From JASLMY01 sp965226475 (lineage in GTDB: Bacteria > Pseudomonadota > Alphaproteobacteria > GCA-2731375), in contig CBDDDJ010000004.1 in NCBI GenBank assembly GCA_965226475.1, forward strand, positions 1,922,001-1,986,000: DNA of 64,000 nucleotides. The letters are read 5' to 3'. The first letter of the stretch is position 1. The number at the start of each line of letters is the position of its first letter. The notes below the pieces were generated by a model, which saw only the letters and a program-made list of their open reading frames with translations, was not told the origin of the DNA and ran no database searches. Of this stretch, positions 9,756-18,484 are shown in pieces. The translations under genes and the position numbers were made by a program.

Positions 9756-10652
9756 TCAGGCCTTTTCGGCGATGGCGCGGGCCTTGGCCAGCGTGGCGAC
9801 GGCCTTCTCGACGATCGGGTAGTCGACGAAATAGCCGTCGATCTGGATCGAGGCCGAGCCGGCGGCCTCCGCCTTCCCGAACTCCTCGACGATGCGCTTG
9901 GACCATTCGACCTCCGCCTCGTCGGGCGAGAAGGCCGCGTTGGTCTCTTGCACCTGGCCGGGATGGATGCACATCTTGCCCTGGAAGCCGAGGCCGTGCG
10001 CCCACTTCGCGCTGGCGCGGAAATGGTCGGCCTCGCGGATATGGATGAAGACGGTGTCGATCGGCGCTTCGATGCCGGCCAGGCGGGAGGCCAGCACGAC
10101 TTCCGCGCGGGCCGGCGCCATCTCCGCCTCGCCGAAGGACCAGACCAGGCCCAGATCGCGGCTGTAGTCGCCGGCGCCGAAGGCCAGGCGGCGCACCCGG
10201 GTGCCGGCCGCCGCGATCTCGCGGGCCGCCGCGATTCCCCTGGCGGTCTCGATGATCGGCATCAGGTCGACCGCGCCCTCGGCCATGGCGTGACGGCGTT
10301 CGAGGTTCGAGAGCAGCCAGTCGGCCGCGAACACGTCGGCGGCGCTCTCCGCCTTCGGCAGCACGATTCCATCGAGGTTCGGCCCGACCACGGCCATGAT
10401 GTCCTCGAAGCCGAACGGCGTCTCCAGCGCGTTCACCCGGACATAGCCGAGGCAGGCGCGCGGGCGGGAGAGCGCCTCGACGATGGCCGCGCGGGTCGCC
10501 GGCTTCTCGGCATTGGCCACCGCGTCCTCCAGGTCCAGGATCACCGCGTCGGCGCCGGCATCGAACACCTTCTCGACCTTGCGGGGGTGATTACCGGGGG
10601 CAAAGAGGAAGGAGCGGTGGACGGCGGGCCTGGTGGCTGTCTCGGCGGTCAT
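9756..10652 (-). CDS. HpcH/HpaI aldolase/citrate lyase family protein (CitE-like)
   Basis: A 298-residue CitE-like TIM-barrel lyase. Motifs are RSFLFAPGNHPRKVEK at the N-terminus, the metal/CoA site ADAVILDLEDAV, GIVLPKAESA, the PIIETARG segment with its metal-binding Glu, LAFGAGDYSRDLGL, and GKMCIHPGQV near the C-terminus. These match malyl-CoA/beta-methylmalyl-CoA/citramalyl-CoA lyases, which cleave a CoA thioester to acetyl- or propionyl-CoA plus glyoxylate or another 2-oxo acid. The exact substrate cannot be told. It is a single gene between tRNA-Lys and the IS1595 element, whose left end lies about 110 bp upstream of its start. Confidence 0.87.
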   Translation of the reverse strand: MTAETATRPAVHRSFLFAPGNHPRKVEKVFDAGADAVILDLEDAVANAEKPATRAAIVEALSRPRACLGYVRVNALETPFGFEDIMAVVGPNLDGIVLPKAESAADVFAADWLLSNLERRHAMAEGAVDLMPIIETARGIAAAREIAAAGTRVRRLAFGAGDYSRDLGLVWSFGEAEMAPARAEVVLASRLAGIEAPIDTVFIHIREADHFRASAKWAHGLGFQGKMCIHPGQVQETNAAFSPDEAEVEWSKRIVEEFGKAEAAGSASIQIDGYFVDYPIVEKAVATLAKARAIAEKA

Positions 10653-10753
10653 GGCGGATCCTCGCGGTTGCGTCGGGCGCTATCGGGCGGATTTATGCCC
10701 GATGGCGCGGCGGAGGGCAAAATGCGGATTGCAGTGAACATCGCGATCTCGGA

Positions 10754-11794
10754 TATCGTTTGGCTCAATTCGTGAAACGTATGCATTTGTGATAGAATGC
10801 CCGGAACGTCAGGAGGTTGGGTCATGGACGGCAAGGGTTTCCAGGTGTGGCTTTCGGCGGCGCGCGGGCTGACGCGCGTGCAGCGGCACGAGGCGCTCGC
10901 GGTGCTGTCGGGCCGGAGCGAAGGCGAGGCATCGAAGGCCGCGATCGAGCTTGGTGTGGACGAGGCCCGGCGCTGTCCGCACTGCGCGAGCGAAGGGGCG
11001 GTTTCGCGCGGTATGGCGCGGGGTCTGCGGCGCTACCAGTGCAAGGGCTGCGGCAGGACCTTCAACGCGCTGACCGGTACGCCGCTGTCGGGCCTGCACC
11101 ACAAGGAACGCTGGCTGTCGTTCGGGGCGTCGCTGGCGGAGGGGGAGACGGTGAAGGCCTCGGCGGCGCGCTGCGACGTGGCGGTGAGCACGGCGTTCCG
11201 CTGGCGTCACCGGTTTCTGGCGGCGGCGCGGAGCGATTCGGAGGTGCTCAAGGGGATCGTGGAAGCGGACGAGACCTACGTCCTGGAGAGCCGGAAGGGC
11301 GCGCGCGGGCTGGGACGCAAGGCACGGCGGCGGGGCGGCAAGGCGAAGAAGCGCGGCCTCTCGCGCGAGCAGGTGCCGGTTCTCATGGCGGCGGACCGGA
11401 GCGGGACGACGGTGAGCGCGGTGCTGCCCAGGGTCGACGCGGCGGCGCTCACGGCTGCTCTCGACCCGGTGGTCGCGAAGGACGCCCTGCTGGTCTCCGA
11501 CGGTGGCGCGAGCTATCCACCTTGCGCCGCCGCGCTCGGGGTGAGCCACGAAGCACTCAACCGCTCGATGGGGGAACGGGTTCGGGGCGATCTGCATGTG
11601 CAGACGGTGAACAGCCGCCACAGCCGGTTGAAGGACTTCCTGCGTCCCCGCCGCGGCATCGCCACCCGCTATCTGGACAACTACCTGAGCTGGTTCCACC
11701 TCGTCGGCCTCGCCCCCGGCGCCAATGACCGAGCCTGCCTCGCCGCCGCCGTAACAAGGTGACGCATACAATTCACGAATTGAGCCTATCGTTT
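10754..11794 (+). mobile_element. IS1595-family element A with 8-bp target duplication
   Basis: The element itself is 10762-11786 (1,025 bp) with perfect 15-bp terminal inverted repeats GGCTCAATTCGTGAA at the left and its complement at the right. The 8-bp direct repeats TATCGTTT flank it at 10754-10761 and 11787-11794. It encodes one transposase. Ends, target duplication and frame are all intact, so it looks recent and possibly active. Confidence 0.95.
10824..11762 (+). CDS. IS1595-family transposase (ISXO2-like)
   Basis: A 312-residue transposase. The N-terminal zinc ribbon has CPHC and CKGC pairs (RRCPHCASEG...RYQCKGCGRTF). A helix-turn-helix-like segment follows (KASAARCDVAVSTAFRWRHR). 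The ISXO2 DDE/N-type catalytic domain begins IVEADETYV and continues through LLVSDGGASY to HVQTVNSRHSRLKDFL. AGGAGG at 10811-10816 fixes the start at ATG 10824. Its zinc-ribbon, DDE and C-terminal regions are all present. It differs clearly from the other IS1595 transposase at 48563-49501. Confidence 0.92.
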   Translation: MDGKGFQVWLSAARGLTRVQRHEALAVLSGRSEGEASKAAIELGVDEARRCPHCASEGAVSRGMARGLRRYQCKGCGRTFNALTGTPLSGLHHKERWLSFGASLAEGETVKASAARCDVAVSTAFRWRHRFLAAARSDSEVLKGIVEADETYVLESRKGARGLGRKARRRGGKAKKRGLSREQVPVLMAADRSGTTVSAVLPRVDAAALTAALDPVVAKDALLVSDGGASYPPCAAALGVSHEALNRSMGERVRGDLHVQTVNSRHSRLKDFLRPRRGIATRYLDNYLSWFHLVGLAPGANDRACLAAAVTR

Positions 11795-12099
11795 TGCCTC
11801 GTCATTGTCGAAAGCAACCGGGCTGGCGGCGGCCGGGTCCCGGCGATGGCGAGCTTGCGCGTCGCGGATTGCGTCACCGCCGACAACCCGAACCCGCGGA
11901 AAACTCGCATCCTGTTGATGCTGGCCCTGACGCGAAGCGAGGATCCGGCGGAGATTCAGGCGATGTTCGATTGGTATCGAGGCGGGCGAGATGAGATTTT
12001 TCTTGCCCCGGGACGGGTGACGGCGATATTTTCCGCGCCGCCGGGACCCGGCCGGTTCCCCGGACATCAGAACCAAGCCACCCTGGAGACGTTTCGGTC

Positions 12100-12564
12100 A
12101 TGAGCGAGAACACTTCCACGACCAAGAAAAAGTCGTCCGAGGCCAAATCCTCGAGCACCGCGTCGAGTGATGCCACATCGTCGAGCGATGCCACGTCGTC
12201 GAACGATGCCACGTCGTCGAGCGAGAGTTCGACCACCACCAAGTCCTCGGACGGCGGCGGATCGCGGCCGATCAGTTACTTTTCCAGCGTCTCGACCAAC
12301 GAATACCGCTCCGGCTGGGACAACATCTTCCAGGACGGCGACGCCTCGCCCGCCGCCGAGACGCCGGCGCGCCGCAAGCCGGCCCCCCGCAAGCGGAAAG
12401 AGCCGCTCACCATCGAATTCTCGCTCGACGACCTCGACGAGAATCTTCGCGCCGGCCTGGAGGCCGCCGCCCGCGCCAAGGCCAAGGGCATGCGCGTCAG
12501 CTACGACAAGCGCGCCCAGGCCGGCGCCGTCGACTGGCGCCTGGTCTGCGAGATCCGGCGGTAG
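12100..12564 (+). CDS. Ser/Thr-rich hypothetical protein
   Basis: A 154-residue protein of unknown function, preceded by a GGAGACG-type ribosome-binding site. Residues 1-55 are low complexity (Ser, Thr, Ala, Asp and Lys), including near-tandem SSDATSS units encoded by repeats of gatgccacgtcgtcgagc type. The C-terminal 80 residues are better ordered: a basic stretch ARRKPAPRKRKEP, then IEFSLDDLDENLRAGLEAAARAKAKG. No signal peptide or membrane segment. The ordered tail suggests a small cytoplasmic or DNA-associated protein with a disordered N-terminal arm, but that is a guess. Codon use is consistent with a real gene. Confidence 0.6.
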   Translation: MSENTSTTKKKSSEAKSSSTASSDATSSSDATSSNDATSSSESSTTTKSSDGGGSRPISYFSSVSTNEYRSGWDNIFQDGDASPAAETPARRKPAPRKRKEPLTIEFSLDDLDENLRAGLEAAARAKAKGMRVSYDKRAQAGAVDWRLVCEIRR

Positions 12565-12617
12565 AGCATTTTCCGTTCAAGCGGGTGGTCGAGCTCGATC
12601 GGATATTGCGGTAGCGT

Positions 12618-14333
12618 CTACTCCGCCGCTTCCGCCATGTCGGGCATCGCCAGGGTCGGGGGGCGCTTGGCGAAATCGGTCAGTACCCGGCCGGGCGCCG
12701 GCACCTCCAGATAAACGCCGCCGTCGAAGACCTGCACGCCGTTGACCCAGGTGCCATGCAGGCCGGGCGCGCAGCGCAGCAGCCGCTCGCCGCCCGCGGG
12801 CAGGTCGAAGTGCTGTTCCATGTTGGTGATCGAGATCGTGTCGGGATCGAACAGCATCATGTCGGCCCAGGCGCCCGGCGTCAGGCGGCCGCGATCTAGG
12901 ATGCCGTAGGCCTCCGCCGGGTCGCTGGTGACCTTGCGGATGGCGGTGGGCAGATCGAACAGGCCCTTTTCGCGGACCCAATGGCCCAAGAGATACATGG
13001 CGTAGCCCGCGTCGCACAGCAGCGCGTTATGCGCGCCGGCGTCCGACAGGCTGATCAGCGTGCCGTCGTTCACCAGCAGTTCGGCCACGCCCGCCTCGTC
13101 CATGTTCAGCATGAAGCAGGTGTATTTGGTCTGGAAATCCTCTTCCAGGCCGAGATCGAGGAACAAGTCGAGCGGATCGACGCCCCGCTCCTCCGCGACC
13201 TCGGCGATGGTGCGCCCGGCGAGGTCTTTGTTCTTGTCCAAGGCCGTGGTGGCGATCGGCACCCAGTCCCAGCGGCCCTTGAAGATATGCTGGCTGTCGG
13301 GCGTCTTCAGCGTCTCGCGGAAGGCGTCGCGGAAGGTGGGATCGGACAGGATCTCGCGCAGCTCATCGTGGTCCTCCGTCGCCGGCCAGTGCTTCATCGC
13401 CTTCAGGATATAGGCATGGTCGAGGGTGAAGCTGAGGCTCAAGGGCTGGCAGCTACCCTGGTTGTAGACCGGGACGCCCCGCGCGCGGGCCGCTTCCGCC
13501 GCGCGGACCAGGCCGATCGCGCGTTGCGGCTGGTGGGCGAAATAGAACAGGGGCGCATAGAAGCTCGCCTTGCCGCTGATCCGGCTCAACTCCTCCAGGA
13601 AGGGAATGCCGTGATGCTCGCCGCAGGTCGCCATGAAGACGCCGTGGTCGAATTCGCCCAGCACCTGGGCGAAGGCGCGGAACTCGTCGTCGCTCGCCAG
13701 GCGGGAGGCGATCGGGATGCCGCCGGCGCCCCGGTGGTTCTCGTTCGAGGAGGAGCCGAGGCCGATCGCGCCCGCGTCCATCGCCTCGCGGAAATGCACC
13801 AGCATGGCGTCGAGCTCTTCCGGCGTCGAGGGCCGCTCCGAGCCCTCGGCGCCCATCACCGCCGTCCGCATCACCGTGTGGCTGGCGAGCACGGCGACGT
13901 TCGGGTAGACCCCCTTGGCCTTCAGCAAGGCGAGATATTCGCCGAAGCTCTCGAAGCCCCAGTCCATGCCCTCGGTAAGGGCGTCGAGCGACATGCCCTC
14001 GACCTCGGCCAGGTTGGCGAGGATCTGGTCGCGCTTGTCCACGGGCGCGGGCGCCACGCCGAAACCGCAGTTGCCGATGACCACCGTGGTCACGCCCAAG
14101 GCCCCGGCGGGCGAGGCCGTGCTGTCCCAGGTCAGCTGCGCGTCATAGTGGGTGTGCAGATCGACGACGCCCGGCGCCAACACCAATCCCTCGGCGTCCA
14201 CTTCGCGCGGGGCGCCGCCCGCGACCTGGCCGACTTCGGCCACCCGGCCGTCCCGCACCGCCAGATCGCCCGCGATCAGCGGATTGCCCAGCCCATCGGC
14301 GATGCGCGCGTTGCGAATGATCAGGTCGTGCAT
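12618..14333 (-). CDS. N-acyl-D-amino-acid deacylase (amidohydrolase family 3)
   Basis: A 571-residue amidohydrolase that should release D-amino acids from N-acyl-D-amino acids or a related N-acyl compound. Metal-site motifs are DLHTHYDAQLTWD near the N-terminus, IGNCGFGVAP with the Cys ligand typical of D-aminoacylases, SHTVMR, and the C-terminal catalytic Asp in LSDAGAHN. The start MHDLIIRNA at 14333 has GGAAG just upstream. It is divergent from the PuuE-like deacetylase at 14468 with a 134-bp shared control region, which suggests joint regulation. The C-terminus (PGRVLTDFAKRP) is typical of the large D-aminoacylase/dihydroorotase-like branch. Confidence 0.88.
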   Translation of the reverse strand: MHDLIIRNARIADGLGNPLIAGDLAVRDGRVAEVGQVAGGAPREVDAEGLVLAPGVVDLHTHYDAQLTWDSTASPAGALGVTTVVIGNCGFGVAPAPVDKRDQILANLAEVEGMSLDALTEGMDWGFESFGEYLALLKAKGVYPNVAVLASHTVMRTAVMGAEGSERPSTPEELDAMLVHFREAMDAGAIGLGSSSNENHRGAGGIPIASRLASDDEFRAFAQVLGEFDHGVFMATCGEHHGIPFLEELSRISGKASFYAPLFYFAHQPQRAIGLVRAAEAARARGVPVYNQGSCQPLSLSFTLDHAYILKAMKHWPATEDHDELREILSDPTFRDAFRETLKTPDSQHIFKGRWDWVPIATTALDKNKDLAGRTIAEVAEERGVDPLDLFLDLGLEEDFQTKYTCFMLNMDEAGVAELLVNDGTLISLSDAGAHNALLCDAGYAMYLLGHWVREKGLFDLPTAIRKVTSDPAEAYGILDRGRLTPGAWADMMLFDPDTISITNMEQHFDLPAGGERLLRCAPGLHGTWVNGVQVFDGGVYLEVPAPGRVLTDFAKRPPTLAMPDMAEAAE

Positions 14334-14467
14334 GGTCTTCCTCTCCCGGCCGGCATTGTCCATCGTGACGACGATATCATGATTTTCGACGCTCGTAAGA
14401 AAAGCCCGAGTCGACCTCCGCCACGCCCGGGCGTAGCATCTCGGTTCCAAAACAGGGAGAACCCGAG

Positions 14468-15397
14468 ATGCGGATAAAGTCAGATCCGGTGCCCGGGCCG
14501 GGCCGGGATTACGTCGGTTACGGGCGCCATGTGCCCAAGGTGGTCTGGCCGAACGAGGCGCGGGTCGCCGTAAATTTGGTGATCAACTACGAGGAAGCCT
14601 CCGAGGTGCATCTCGCCGCCGATGGCCGCAACGAGGCCGCGCTCGGCGAGCTGCCCTACGCGATGGACGCGCGCTACCGCGATCTCGCGATCGAGTCGGT
14701 CTATGAGTACGGCAGCCGGGCGGGCATCTGGCGGCTGCAACGGACCATCGAGGCCCGCAAGATCCCGGTCACCTTCTTCGCCGCGGCGATCGCGCTGGAG
14801 CGCAACCCCGAGGTCGCGGCCTGGCTGCGCGACAGCGAACACGAAGCCTGCAGCCACGGCTGGCGCTGGGAGGAGATGTGGCTTCTGACGCGCGAGGAGG
14901 AAAAGGCGCACCTGGAAGCGGCGATTCGATCCTTCGAGGCGACCTGCGGGCGCCGGCCGCTCGGCTGGTACTGCCGCTACGGCCCCTCCGTCCACACCCG
15001 CGAGCTGCTGGTCGAGGAGGGCGGCTTCGTCTACGACGCCGACGCCTACAACGACGACCTGCCCTATTACGTCGAGGTCCAGGGCAAGCGGCACCTGGTC
15101 GTGCCCTACACCTTCACCTACAACGACGCCCGCTTCGTCATGGCGCCCGGCTACGGCAGCCCGGACGATTTCTTCAAGCTGCTGAAGCATGGCCTCGACC
15201 AGTATTGGGAGGAGGGTGCGACGCATCCCCGGATGATGAGCATCGGCCTGCACCCGCGCCTCGCCGGCCAGGCGGCGCGCAGCAGTGGCCTGGCCGAGTT
15301 CCTCGACTACGCCCAGGCCAAGGGCGGCGTCTGGTTCGCGACGCGGCTCGACATCGCCAACTGGTGGCATCAGCATCACGAGAGCTTCGCTGTCTGA
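14468..15397 (+). CDS. puuE: PuuE-like allantoinase/polysaccharide deacetylase family protein
   Basis: A 309-residue NodB-fold protein close to PuuE, the cofactor-poor allantoinase that opens allantoin to allantoate. It retains RDYVGYGRHVPKVVWP, INYEEASE, the metal-pocket EACSHGWRW, PLGWYCRYGPS and DDLPYY. PuuE-like proteins are also found where other cyclic amides or ureides are hydrolysed, so the substrate is open. It is the first gene of a run continuing through PhyH, RidA and a second PhyH in the same direction, and is divergent from the D-aminoacylase. The symbol is by family only. Confidence 0.8.
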   Translation: MRIKSDPVPGPGRDYVGYGRHVPKVVWPNEARVAVNLVINYEEASEVHLAADGRNEAALGELPYAMDARYRDLAIESVYEYGSRAGIWRLQRTIEARKIPVTFFAAAIALERNPEVAAWLRDSEHEACSHGWRWEEMWLLTREEEKAHLEAAIRSFEATCGRRPLGWYCRYGPSVHTRELLVEEGGFVYDADAYNDDLPYYVEVQGKRHLVVPYTFTYNDARFVMAPGYGSPDDFFKLLKHGLDQYWEEGATHPRMMSIGLHPRLAGQAARSSGLAEFLDYAQAKGGVWFATRLDIANWWHQHHESFAV

Positions 15398-15449
15398 GGC
15401 CCGGCCGCTTTCGTGCTACGGTCTGGGAGATTGCGAGGAGAACCCGCCC

Positions 15450-16610
15450 ATGAGCACCGCCGAGACCACCACCAACGTCGACTACGGCCATGAAGAGGCC
15501 GCCATGCGGGCCTACCGCGAAGCGGGCGAGGCACGGGCGTACGCCCTCCCCAACCGGGGGCCGGTCCGCTACGACGAAACGGGCGCCATCCACCCCGATA
15601 TTCTGGAGTCTTACTGGCGGCACGGCTTCTATGTCTTCGAGGGCGTGTTACGGCCCGAGGAACTGGTGGAGATCGAGGCCGACTTCCTCGACATTCTCGA
15701 CCGCCTGCCGACGGGTAGCGAGAGCGCGGTCGACGCCACTGGCCGGCCGGCGCTCGGCCTCGGCAACAAGGGGCTGAACTTCCTCTGGTCGAAGCCGCTG
15801 GGCGATCCCTTCGGCGGCACGGAACTGGCAAACGGGCGCCATCCCGTGAAGATGACCGAGCCGGCGGCGGCGGCCGACGCGCCCAAGGAGGTCGTGATCT
15901 CCATCCTCGGCATGCTGCAGTTCTCCGAGGCCTATCTCCGCGCCTGCGGTCACCCGGATCTGCTGGCCGTGGCGGCGGCGGTCAACGGCGATGATTTCCT
16001 GCCCTTCAACGAATCCCTGCTGATCAAGCAGCCGGGGCTCGGCGGCTCCTTCGCCTGGCACCAGGACGGCGTCACCCACTGGGACAGCCCCGACTGGCAC
16101 CAGGGCAGCCACGGCTTCAACTTCATGGGCCAGCTCTATGGCTCGACGCCGGCGAACGGCGTCTGGGTGGTGCCGGGGACGCACGCCCAGGGCCGCCAGG
16201 ACATCCGGGCGAGGATCGCCGAGGCGGGGAGCGAACGGCTGCCCGACGCCGTGCCGATCGTCTGCGGGCCCGGCGACGTGGCGATCACCAACCGCCAGGC
16301 GCTGCACGCCTCCTTCGCCAACACCAGCGCCGACTGGCGCGTCACGGTGAATTTCGGCTTCCACCCCCGCGCCAGTGTGTTCGGCGTGCTCGGCGGCGGC
16401 ATCCACAGCCCGCCCGGGATCTACGACGAGGCCCGGATTCGGACCCGCGGCCGCTTCATCGGCTACGCCATCGACGCGCGGTCCCGCCGCTTCCCCGACG
16501 AGACGCCCAACGTCTACCAGCCTTACCAGGAGACGGGCGAGCACCATGTCTGGGACGACGAGGCCAAGGCCGGCGTCCGGGACTATAACCTAATGGATTT
16601 CTCTATCTGA
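15450..16610 (+). CDS. Phytanoyl-CoA dioxygenase (PhyH) family protein 1
   Basis: A 386-residue Fe(II)/2-oxoglutarate dioxygenase. The iron triad is visible as His and Asp in WHQDGVTHWDSPDW and the distal His in RQALHASFANTS; the following Arg in WRVTVNFGFH would bind 2-oxoglutarate. GAGGAGAAC lies just before the start, which is 52 bp after the PuuE-like gene. It is clearly paralogous to the protein at 17083-18249 across its whole length, including the ends DYNLMDFSI and DYNLLDFSI. Likely role is hydroxylation of a small organic acid or amino-acid-like substrate; no substrate can be assigned. Confidence 0.88.
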   Translation: MSTAETTTNVDYGHEEAAMRAYREAGEARAYALPNRGPVRYDETGAIHPDILESYWRHGFYVFEGVLRPEELVEIEADFLDILDRLPTGSESAVDATGRPALGLGNKGLNFLWSKPLGDPFGGTELANGRHPVKMTEPAAAADAPKEVVISILGMLQFSEAYLRACGHPDLLAVAAAVNGDDFLPFNESLLIKQPGLGGSFAWHQDGVTHWDSPDWHQGSHGFNFMGQLYGSTPANGVWVVPGTHAQGRQDIRARIAEAGSERLPDAVPIVCGPGDVAITNRQALHASFANTSADWRVTVNFGFHPRASVFGVLGGGIHSPPGIYDEARIRTRGRFIGYAIDARSRRFPDETPNVYQPYQETGEHHVWDDEAKAGVRDYNLMDFSI

Positions 16611-16720
16611 GCCGCCGCCACGATCGAGTGAGCCCCGCGATTGCGGAACCGGCGGCTAACCGCCAAACTCTCCACCGAGTCCACCAAGACGCCACGGCGC
16701 GTCCAAGCAACAGAGGAAAC

Positions 16721-17086
16721 ATGCCCATGTCCGCCACCCGTCACGACGTCACTTCCGGTCCCGGTCCGATCATGAGCCGCTGCGTCGAGCGCGGCGACAT
16801 GGTCTATGTCTGCGGCCTCACCGCCTCCGACACCAGCGCCGACATCACCGGCCAGACGCAACAGATCGTCGACAAGATCGACGGCTATCTGGCGGCCGCC
16901 GGCACGGACAAATCGAAGCTTTTGCAGGCCAATCTCTGGGTCACCGACACCGCCAACTTCGCCGCCATGAACGCGGTCTGGAACGCCTGGGTCGATCCGG
17001 AGAACCCGCCGGTGCGGGCCTGCGTCTTCGTCCAACTGGCGCGGCCCGAGATTCTGGTCGAGATCATGGTGACCGGCTACAAGTGA
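16721..17086 (+). CDS. RidA family imine/enamine deaminase
   Basis: A 121-residue YjgF/YER057c/UK114 protein. Conserved segments are VYVCGLTA, TQQIVDKIDGYLAAAGTDK, LLQANLWVTD, NAVWNAWV, and the substrate-binding Arg in NPPVRACVFVQLARPEILVEI. RidA proteins hydrolyse reactive imines released by PLP enzymes or amino-acid oxidases. Placed between two PhyH dioxygenases, it probably clears an imine formed in this pathway. The stop overlaps the GTG start of the second PhyH by four bases (GTGA), indicating coupled translation. Start ATG 16721 has GAGG upstream; ATG 16727 is an alternative. Confidence 0.9.
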   Translation: MPMSATRHDVTSGPGPIMSRCVERGDMVYVCGLTASDTSADITGQTQQIVDKIDGYLAAAGTDKSKLLQANLWVTDTANFAAMNAVWNAWVDPENPPVRACVFVQLARPEILVEIMVTGYK

Positions 17087-18249
17087 GCCGGGGCGAGGCA
17101 GCGCCGGTGGTCGATTACGGCGCGGAAAGCGCGGCGATGCGCGATTACTTCGCCGAAGGCGAAGTCCGTGCGCTGGCGCTCGACAACCGGGGTCCCATCC
17201 GCCTCGCCGCCGACGGCGGCCTCGAGCCCGCGATCCTGGAGGCCTACGGCCGCCACGGCTTCTACGTCTTCGAGGGCGTGGTCGGGGCGGACGAACTGGC
17301 CGACATCGAGGCCGACGTGGCGGCGATCCAGGACCGCCTGCCGGTGGCGAGCGATGCCGCGCTCGACGCCAAGGGCCGGCCGGCGTTCGGCGTCGGCCAC
17401 GCAGCGCCGACGCTCTTCTGGTCGAAGCCCTTGGGCGATCCCTTCGGCGGCACCGACCTCGCGGGCGGGCGCCATCCGGTGAAGATGGCCGAGCCGGCGC
17501 CGGCGCCGGCGGCGGGCGCGCCCGGGGAAATCGTTTACCTCATCCAGGGCTCGCTACAGTACTCGGAGGCCATCCTCAGGCTCTATGGCCATCCCGGATT
17601 GCTGGCGGTGGCGGCGGCGGTGAACGGGGCCGATTTCACGCCCTTCTCCGAGGCACTGTTCATGAAGGAACCGGGGCTCGGCGCCTCGGTTGCCTGGCAC
17701 CGCGACGGCCTGACCCATTGGGACAGCCCGGACTGGGACCAGGACTCGCACGGTTTCAACCTCATGGCGCAGCTCTTCGGCAGCACGCCCGCGACCGGCG
17801 TCTGGGTCGTTCCCGGGAGCCATAAACAACGCCGGCTCGATATCAAGGCGATGATCGCCGAGGCCGGCACGGAACGCCTGCCTCGAGCCGTGCCGATGGT
17901 TTGCGCGGCGGGCGACGTGGTGATCTGCAACCGCCAGACGCTGCACGCCTCCTTCGCCAACACCAGCCCGGACCGTCGGGTGACGGTGAACTTCGGTTTC
18001 CACCGGCGGTCCTCGGTCCTGGGCGTCCTGGGCGGCGGCATCCACAACGCGCCCGGCGTCTACGACGAGGCGCGGATTCGCGAACGCAGCCGCCTGATCG
18101 GCTACGCCGTCGACGCGCGCCGCCGCCGCTTCCCCGACGAGACGCCCTATCGCCACCAACCCTTCGCCGAGTCGGGCGCGCAATACGTCTGGGACGACGC
18201 GGCCCGCGCCACCATGCACGACTACAACCTGCTGGACTTCTCCATCTGA
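17083..18249 (+). CDS. Phytanoyl-CoA dioxygenase (PhyH) family protein 2
   Basis: A 388-residue Fe(II)/2-oxoglutarate dioxygenase, paralogue of the protein at 15450-16610. The iron site is WHRDGLTHWDSPDWD plus the distal His in RQTLHASFANTS, with Arg in RRVTVNFGFH for the co-substrate. It starts at GTG inside the ridA stop. The two paralogues share the HGFYVFEGV, GDPFGGT and GGGIH segments, so they arose by duplication and probably act on related or successive substrates. An orphaned copy of the C-terminal tail at 19697-19747 suggests a third member was once present. Confidence 0.88.
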   Translation: MSRGEAAPVVDYGAESAAMRDYFAEGEVRALALDNRGPIRLAADGGLEPAILEAYGRHGFYVFEGVVGADELADIEADVAAIQDRLPVASDAALDAKGRPAFGVGHAAPTLFWSKPLGDPFGGTDLAGGRHPVKMAEPAPAPAAGAPGEIVYLIQGSLQYSEAILRLYGHPGLLAVAAAVNGADFTPFSEALFMKEPGLGASVAWHRDGLTHWDSPDWDQDSHGFNLMAQLFGSTPATGVWVVPGSHKQRRLDIKAMIAEAGTERLPRAVPMVCAAGDVVICNRQTLHASFANTSPDRRVTVNFGFHRRSSVLGVLGGGIHNAPGVYDEARIRERSRLIGYAVDARRRRFPDETPYRHQPFAESGAQYVWDDAARATMHDYNLLDFSI

Positions 18250-18307
18250 GGCCGGACCATGCTCTAATACCGGTGAGCCCTTGAATTGACCTCTCGGCTC
18301 GCACAGT

Positions 18308-18408
18308 CGTCATCGCGAGCGGAGCGTGGCGATCCAGTCGGCCTTGACGGTATTGCGCGGCATCGAGGCGGACTGGATCGCCACGGCGCTTCGCCCCTCG
18401 CGATGACG
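18308..18408. repeat. Intergenic palindromic repeat (REP-like)
   Basis: About 100 bp whose ends are complementary: CGTCATCGCGAGCGGAGCG at the left and CGCCCCTCGCGATGACG at the right, with inner GTGGCGATCCAGTC pairing with GACTGGATCGCCAC. The pattern matches the common cgtcatcgcgag...ctcgcgatgacg intergenic repeats of alphaproteobacteria. It lies between the second PhyH gene and the hydroxy-acid oxidase, and may form a hairpin in their transcript. Confidence 0.75.
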
Positions 18409-18484
18409 GTTGTGTTTGCAAGCCAGTGACGAGTCACTTCGTTTGCTCGCCGGTATAAGGGCGTGGTTCATCTGGAGGCTGCCG

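Noticed and set aside
12981..14477. A 498-codon frame antisense to the D-aminoacylase
   Set aside because: It mirrors the well-supported amidohydrolase codon by codon and shows no motif; a shadow frame.
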